From the NCBI RefSeq assembly GCF_029852145.1, contig NC_079975.1:20589364-20653363 (forward strand): 64,000 nt of DNA. Direction: 5' to 3'. The notes under the pieces were generated by a model. The model did not search any database. It had not been told where the DNA came from and was given only the letters and a program-made list of their open reading frames with translations. Source of the stretch: Microplitis mediator. Lineage: Eukaryota; Arthropoda; Insecta; Hymenoptera; Braconidae. Shown here piece by piece: positions 61,501-64,000 of this stretch. Position 1 is the stretch's first letter, and each line of letters begins with the position of its first letter. The position numbers were made by a program, and so were the translations under genes.

Positions 61501-61890
61501 TATTTACTACCATTATTATTTTCTGAGGATACCAAGTTTTCCAACTCCTAAGAGCACTTTATTTATTAGATAGATTTGGGAGAGTTTTCTAATTTTTCGA
61601 AAAGTTTTGACAAATTGGTCGTTGTTCGAAAAAAAAAAAATAAATAAATAAATAGGAAAATTGGATGTACGTGTTAGTAAAATAGTGTAAAGTTTACCTT
61701 GTAAACGTCAAAGTTTTCGATAATGGAGTCAAAGCATGTGTAGAGATCGTTGAGAAGATCGACTACTTGGAGTGGCGTACTTTCAGCAGATAAACTTGTA
61801 AACCCGACAATGTCACTGAAGTATATTGTCACCTGGTCATATGTTTCAGCGATCACACTCTGGCCTAGTATCAGTTGTGATGCTACGGAT
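34174..61890 (-). CDS. receptor-type guanylate cyclase, C-terminal five exons (5' part off window)
   Basis: Exons 61890-61698, 49297-49123, 48350-48252, 40142-40051 and 34542-34174 join in phase with GT-AG borders and encode about 309 residues. They make up a near-complete class III cyclase domain. It contains [10 protein letters not shown] (first metal Asp), [15 protein letters not shown] (second metal Asp, guanine-selecting Glu), [15 protein letters not shown] and [19 protein letters not shown] (guanine-selecting Cys, transition-state Asn and Arg), then [14 protein letters not shown]. All key residues are present, so it should make cGMP from GTP at the cytoplasmic face of a membrane receptor. 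The wording is closest to natriuretic-peptide-receptor-type cyclases. A tail of about 105 residues rich in Asn, Ser, Pro and Gln follows. The ligand-binding, membrane and kinase-homology parts lie right of 64000. Introns of 12.4, 0.8, 8.1 and 5.5 kb are packed with foldback elements. Confidence 0.92.
34578..35252. mobile_element. hAT-like foldback MITE, TAGGGTG family, copy B (8-bp duplication ATGCTCAT)
   Basis: Ends TAGGGTGCTTCGTTTGAAAC and its inverse GTTCAAACGAAGCACCCTA, with ATGCTCAT duplicated exactly at 34570-34577 and 35253-35260. It contains the word TTTTTTGTAGGAAA near its centre. It lies within the last intron of the cyclase gene, close to the acceptor. Confidence 0.85.
35810..36064. 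mobile_element. AACTACAAT hairpin element
   Basis: ATGGAAAAGAATTGTAGTTG at the left, AACTACAATTTTTTTTCCGTGC at the right, with many internal GTAGT / ACTAC words. No coding sequence. Confidence 0.5.
36204..37397. mobile_element. foldback element with GGGCAAAACGGGGTAC ends
   Basis: AGGGAAGGGCAAAACGGGGTAC-type left end (36211) mirrors GTACCCCGTTTTGGCTACCCT at the right (37371). GGGCAAAACGGGGTACC recurs at 36350. The centre is occupied by the palindrome array at 36478-37169. It belongs to the same loose group as 25160-25912 and 51053-51270. Confidence 0.6.
36478..37169. repeat. array of ATGGTAA/TTACCAT palindromes
   Basis: About 690 bp in which near-palindromic units of 18-24 bp (e.g. TTATGGTAATGGTTACCATAA) follow each other more than twenty times. 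The array is closed by ACACGGAGAGAAATTTATGG at the left and CCATAAATTTATCTCCGTGT at the right, so it looks like one mobile element made almost entirely of short palindromes. Confidence 0.75.
37576..40019. mobile_element. 2.44-kb near-perfect palindrome, hAT-like TAGGGTG ends, copy C
   Basis: Ends TAGGGTGGCTCATTTGAAAC and the exact inverse, flanked by ATATATAT. Arms of about 950 bp (37576-38522 and 39074-40019) surround a loop of about 550 bp. Where compared (e.g. 38193-38510 against 39085-39405) I saw no mismatch, and the same 65-residue chance frame occurs in both arms on opposite strands. An inner repeat start, GGGGCATTCCACGCCAAATC, at 38195 suggests that a second element lies inside. The 74-codon frame in the loop has no recognised motif. 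Confidence 0.85.
40051..40142 (-). CDS. guanylate cyclase penultimate exon
   Basis: A 92-nt exon, acceptor CACTCATAG, donor AAG|GTAACA. It completes Ala and encodes [20 protein letters not shown], then [10 protein letters not shown], filling the gap between [11 protein letters not shown] and GKGKMTTYW. The paired Cys in ELCCRGEV is unusual; vertebrate relatives have acidic or aliphatic residues there. Confidence 0.9.
40560..40852. repeat. GGAGTGAAT-type repeat, copy A
   Basis: AAGTAAACG..GGTTAAATCCGGAG and later AAAATCC.GATCACT..GAAATCACT match the stretch at 52217-52475. It is probably an old dispersed element. Confidence 0.45.
40861..41409. mobile_element. hAT-like MITE, TAGGGTGGGTTG ends (8-bp duplication GTGTACAT)
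   Basis: A 549-bp inverted-repeat element: TAGGGTGGGTTGAAAAAAAA at the left, its inverse at the right. GTGTACAT lies at 40853-40860 and 41410-41417. Arms of about 200 bp include GCATGGGGGTAGAATTTGTA and its inverse. Confidence 0.85.
41418..42429. mobile_element. hAT-like MITE, TAGACTGTGTCA family (long copy), sharing GTGTACAT
   Basis: Ends TAGACTGTGTCAGAAAAAAA and its inverse. GTGTACAT at 41410-41417 and 42430-42437 is the same octamer as around the neighbour. Arms of about 350 bp include a G/C homopolymer run (41540-41551, mirrored at 42297-42309), and AAATTCGACTCTTT-like words close to the middle. Confidence 0.85.
42438..43597. other. cyclase intron sequence with a possible tRNA-derived SINE remnant
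   Basis: Mostly featureless AT-rich DNA. At about 42793-42850 the phrase GTGACATAGTGGTCACGTTA, then TTGCGCCCTAGCCAGTAATAG, resembles the A-box side of a tRNA-derived SINE head. The B box is degraded (ACCCGAATG), so this is a weak call. Confidence 0.3.
43855..45782. mobile_element. 1.9-kb CACTGAGAGAAAA element (TA duplication)
   Basis: CACTGAGAGAAAAGTCGATA at the left and TTTTTCTCTCAGTG at the right, with TA on both sides. The inside is rich in AACTAAAAA words in both directions. A non-repetitive stretch at about 45030-45240 contains a 96-codon frame without recognised motif. Confidence 0.65.
45806..45898. repeat. 93-bp perfect-tip hairpin
   Basis: AATGGCCCGATCCAATTGTA mirrors TACAATTGGATCGGGCCATT. 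Between them are TTGTATACAA-type palindromes. Confidence 0.7.
45947..46435. mobile_element. CACTGATAGAAGGATTTCTT element with a nested MITE
   Basis: CACTGATAGAAGGATTTCTT and its inverse, AAGAAATCCTTCTATCAGTG, close the element, with CA on both sides. It holds repeated TTTCTTAA/TTAAGAAA words and a second element at 46170-46393 (CACAGAAAAAAAGGATTTCT ends, TA duplication). Confidence 0.7.
46445..47690. repeat. inverted repeat pair in cyclase intron
   Basis: ACTCAAGTGGATAAACGGTA..CTTGTACAGTAAATG at about 46487-46533 matches, inverted, CATTTACTGCGCAAG..TACCGTTCGTCCACTCGAGT at about 47649-47694. This suggests the tips of one old element. Confidence 0.45.
48252..48350 (-). CDS. guanylate cyclase exon with guanine-selecting Cys
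   Basis: 99 nt between acceptor TATGTTCAG and donor GAAG|GTAATT, encoding [20 protein letters not shown], then [13 protein letters not shown]. Confidence 0.95.
49123..49297 (-). CDS. guanylate cyclase exon with second metal site
   Basis: 175 nt between acceptor CTGTTGCAG and donor CTG|GTAAAT, encoding [20 protein letters not shown] through [16 protein letters not shown] piggyBac-like MITE lies 67 nt upstream. Confidence 0.95.
49364..49608. mobile_element. piggyBac-like MITE (TTAA, CCCTTTCCCGG ends)
   Basis: TTAACCCTTTCCCGGTT at the left is mirrored by AACCGGGAAAGGGTTAA at the right. The outer TTAA on both sides is the typical piggyBac target. The 245 bp are GC-richer than the surroundings and non-coding. 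Confidence 0.75.
49971..51523. mobile_element. nested foldback complex in the 12.4-kb cyclase intron
   Basis: The outer ends GACGGGCAAAACGGGACC and, inverted, GATCCGTTTTGGCCGCCCTT are related. Inside: 50084-50917 with ACACAGTAA tips, which itself holds an inverted-repeat insert at 50375-50890 (TTCGTTCCAAAAAGATTCC / GGAATCTTTTTGGAACGAA); and 51053-51270 (AGTACCTTTTGTGGCCACT / AGTGGCCACAAATGGTACT). Confidence 0.55.
52217..52475. repeat. GGAGTGAAT-type repeat, copy B
   Basis: Shares AAGTAAACG..GATTAAATCCGGAG and the ATCCCGATCACTCCCAAATC region with 40560-40852. Confidence 0.45.
52531..53695. mobile_element. 1.17-kb foldback element carrying CTGATGA-hairpin-GAAA motifs
   Basis: GCAGGAAAGTG and AGGATGTAAATCAAAATACT at the left, the inverse at the right. 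Arms of about 280 bp have scattered differences. Each arm has CCTGATGAAGGTCA..TGACCGAAA. Another inverted repeat lies inside at 52849-53413 (CTCTCTTAAAATGAAC tips with CACTGGTT / AACCAGTG units). Confidence 0.7.
53696..56387. other. cyclase intron sequence, no gene recognised
   Basis: AT-rich. Words like AAGAAATTCTTGGGTCAAG at 54181 resemble the inner parts of the CACAGAAAAA elements. A 110-codon frame at 55052-55384 has no motif and no splice context. Long T runs lie at about 55890-55918, with TA microsatellites at 56193-56228. Confidence 0.4.
56388..57274. mobile_element. hAT-like foldback MITE, TAGGGTG family, copy D (8-bp duplication ATATACAT)
   Basis: 887 bp; TAGGGTGGCGCAAAAAAACC and its inverse. 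ATATACAT lies at 56380-56387 and 57275-57282. It shares arms and centre with 14242-15129, the centre running in the opposite direction. Confidence 0.85.
57283..61697. other. remainder of the 12.4-kb cyclase intron
   Basis: AT-rich, without recognised genes. It holds a long (TA)n microsatellite at 58439-58527. A GC-richer, non-repetitive-looking stretch lies at about 60640-61035 (CGCCATCTGGCGGCG, TCGGCGTTCTCGACGTGG) and is discussed separately. Confidence 0.45.
58439..58527. repeat. (TA)n microsatellite, about 44 units
   Basis: Uninterrupted TA dinucleotides over about 89 bp. Confidence 0.95.
61698..61890 (-). CDS. guanylate cyclase exon with first metal site (first one in window)
   Basis: 193 nt, acceptor TTTTTTCTAG, donor AAG|GTAAAC. 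Encodes [20 protein letters not shown], then [17 protein letters not shown] and on to ENFDVYK. It begins in phase 2, so an upstream exon ending in the ..MLPR-type hinge must exist; none is visible up to 64000. Confidence 0.95.
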
Positions 61891-64000
61891 CTAGAAAAAA
61901 AAAATTTTTTTAATGAAAATTAGAATTTCTGCACAAAAAAAAAATATTTCTTGGCGAAAAAAATTTTTAATGGACCCAAGATAATTTTCGCTTTCAATTC
62001 GTAATGTCAAATATTTTTTGCACAAAAAAATATTTTTTTTGTGAGGGTAAAAAAATATTTTACGATATTTTTAGGTGAATAATAAAAATAATTTTTATTT
62101 AACTCGATGATGTGATTTATTTAATTTTTTTAAAGTTAGAAAATGAAAAAATAATAAAATACCAGTGAAATTGAGATTAAAAGAATCTAGTCACGTTTTA
62201 TACAATAAATTACTTGTACTCAGGAGAAATAAAGATTAGATGAGACTAAGTCAATGTCATCATTGCTACCAGACGCGTTTAATCACAAGTACCGAGAAAC
62301 AATGAGTCTCTCGTGTAAAACCGAAAATTAAAAGTGAAACAGAGCTAAAGTAAACTCGATAAAAAAAGTTGATAAAATTAATTAAAAAAAAAAAAATAAT
62401 AATAATAATAATAATAAAAGTCTGAACAATAACAGTTGGGCATAAGGTATAAATATAATTGGAAAACACCTGAAAAAAAAAAAATAAAAATTGTTTATTA
62501 TTTTTTTTTTAATTTTATATTTTACGGCTGCGTCATATCGACCGAATACTTATTTGATGTTCCACCCCCCCCCCCTCTATCCTTTTTCCTAAATAAATTA
62601 AAAGTAGGCCACACTAAAGTAAAAAAAAAATTTAGAAAATCTAAAAGTGCACGCCTCGAACGCTCATATTATAATAAAATTAATTATTAATGTTTTTTCT
62701 TCATTACAAAATTTTTTAATAAACATCTAGACATTCCTTATTTTTTTTTTTTTTTTTTTAATTTAGTTAATTGGATAACAGTTGGCAAGTCAATTTGTCA
62801 CACGTTATAAAAAAAAAAAAATTATCTGATGGTAAAGTGGAGCCTTACAATATCAGCAAAGTTTCATGATAATCATGCCTACTTACATTTGAGGGGGAAA
62901 AATGGCGGATTAAGCATTAGTAAACATAATCGGTTTTCAGTTTTTAATTGATAATAAATGAACGAGAAGGACTACAGTAGTAATATTTAAATGGCTTCTA
63001 TTCTACTAAAATCTGAAGCTATTGAAAAAAAAATTAGACTGATTAATTGAGTTTTACGAGAGATATCTTTCTGACACACGGACATCCCAATTGACGTCCA
63101 ACTAGTCTCATGTTAAATAATTTTTTTCTTATAGTGTAGCTTAATGAAATTTTTAATAAAATCCAAATTATTCTTTAGAATTTTCTCTAGACATTGGTGT
63201 ACTTTTTTTTCCACAGAGGTGATTTATGAAATTAGCAGAAATGATTAAAGGGTAGGAAAATCCCGTTTTCACGACAAGTCGATTATAGAGCACAACCTCT
63301 CCCGCTATCGCGTCCGAGGCGTGCAAAAATTTTTTAAATTTGAGTAGACGATTTTAATAAAATCTATAATTTTATTTTATATTTTAATTGAACAATTTTT
63401 TTTTTAACTTGACAAATTCACCTTTGATTGATTATTGATTAGAAAAAATTCGCACAGTAAAAAATATTGTGTTAAAATCAACACAATCTGTATATTAGAA
63501 ACGGTCCGCACAATATTTATGTTATTTTTCAGCACAGATTATTTGTGTTGAATTTTACACAATTCGAGTAATATGAGAAGTAACTTCAACACTTTTCAAA
63601 TGTTAATGGCGACATAAAAAAAATTTTAACTTTTACATTTTATTTTTGTACCATGAATTATTTTTAGGTTATCACAAGTGTCAACAATTATTATTTAACA
63701 TGATACTAAAGTTAGCCGGCGTAAAATAATTTTTGGATTTTTTTTAGAAATGATAAACTATAAAAAAAAAATATTTAAAAAAATTGCACTTATAATTTTT
63801 TAAATTTTCTACATGTGCATTTTTTTAGTTTTTTTTTTTTTTATAATTAAATCGTTGAAAAAAAAATTCAAAAATTGTTGATTGTCTGCTAACTTCTGGA
63901 TCATTATTTAACATCGAACTATTTTGTGATAATAAACATGATCCTAAAGTTAGCAGACAGTTAACAATTTTTGAATTTTTTTATTAACAAATCAATTACG
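61891..64000. other. upstream cyclase intron, partly filled by repeats
   Basis: No exon seen. At 63452-63545 CACAGTAAAAAATATTGTGTT and TTGTGTTGAATTTTACAC repeats resemble 50084-50370. At 63869-63975 an inverted repeat (TTGTCTGCTAACTT / AAGTTAGCAGACAG) marks another foldback element near the window end. Confidence 0.4.

Noticed and set aside
61899..64000. Search for the next upstream cyclase exon (kinase-homology/hinge region)
   Set aside because: No stretch with the expected hinge wording and splice sites was found; the exon must lie beyond the window.

Overview
This is nuclear DNA of a multicellular animal, most likely an insect. The evidence is spliced genes with GT-AG introns, arthropod-style secreted genes with TATA-driven leader exons, a CLIP-type serine protease fold, a natriuretic-peptide-receptor-like guanylate cyclase, very AT-rich non-coding sequence and a dense load of foldback DNA transposons. 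A hymenopteran parasitoid would fit, but this is inference and nothing in the window proves the order.

Left part (1-11.2 kb): two minus-strand genes for secreted proteins appear to be diverged paralogues. One is a 57-residue peptide gene (1638-2190). The other is a giant Asn/Asp/Ser/Thr/Gly-rich protein of about 1740 residues (5555-11125), built on 25 exact-period 46-residue repeats. Both have a TATA box, a short non-coding leader exon ending in similar sequence, a coding exon starting 9-10 nt before an ATG-CG start, a similar signal peptide and a donor site AC|GTAAGTGAT that encodes a stop codon if it is not spliced. Part of the upstream region occurs a third time at 157-300, so another member may lie off the left edge. 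Two inverted copies of one MITE family and a GC-richer unidentified segment lie between the genes.

Middle (11.2-34 kb): a frameshifted coding remnant of unknown family (minus, 11974-12177), a stack of MITEs, one intact tRNA-Asp(GTC) at 18133-18204, and a complete five-exon trypsin-like serine protease on the plus strand (19418-30134, 316 residues). Its introns are filled with nested inverted-repeat elements. A tail-to-tail AT-rich spacer separates it from the next gene.

Right part (34-64 kb): the last five coding exons, on the minus strand, of a receptor-type guanylate cyclase. They encode an essentially complete cyclase domain and an Asn/Ser/Pro/Gln-rich cytoplasmic tail. The receptor, membrane and kinase-homology parts lie beyond the right edge. 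Its introns (up to 12.4 kb) hold many foldback elements, including a 2.44-kb near-perfect palindrome. Several elements show 8-bp target duplications and TAGGGTG or TAGACTGTGTCA ends (hAT-like). Others show TA duplications with CACTG ends (Tc1/mariner-like), or TTAA with CCCTTTCCCGG ends (piggyBac-like).

The most unusual items are the repeat-protein/small-peptide pair with its stop-in-donor design, two different hAT-like MITEs sharing one 8-bp target site, the giant intronic palindrome and a 690-bp array of 'ATGGTAA...TTACCAT' palindromes.
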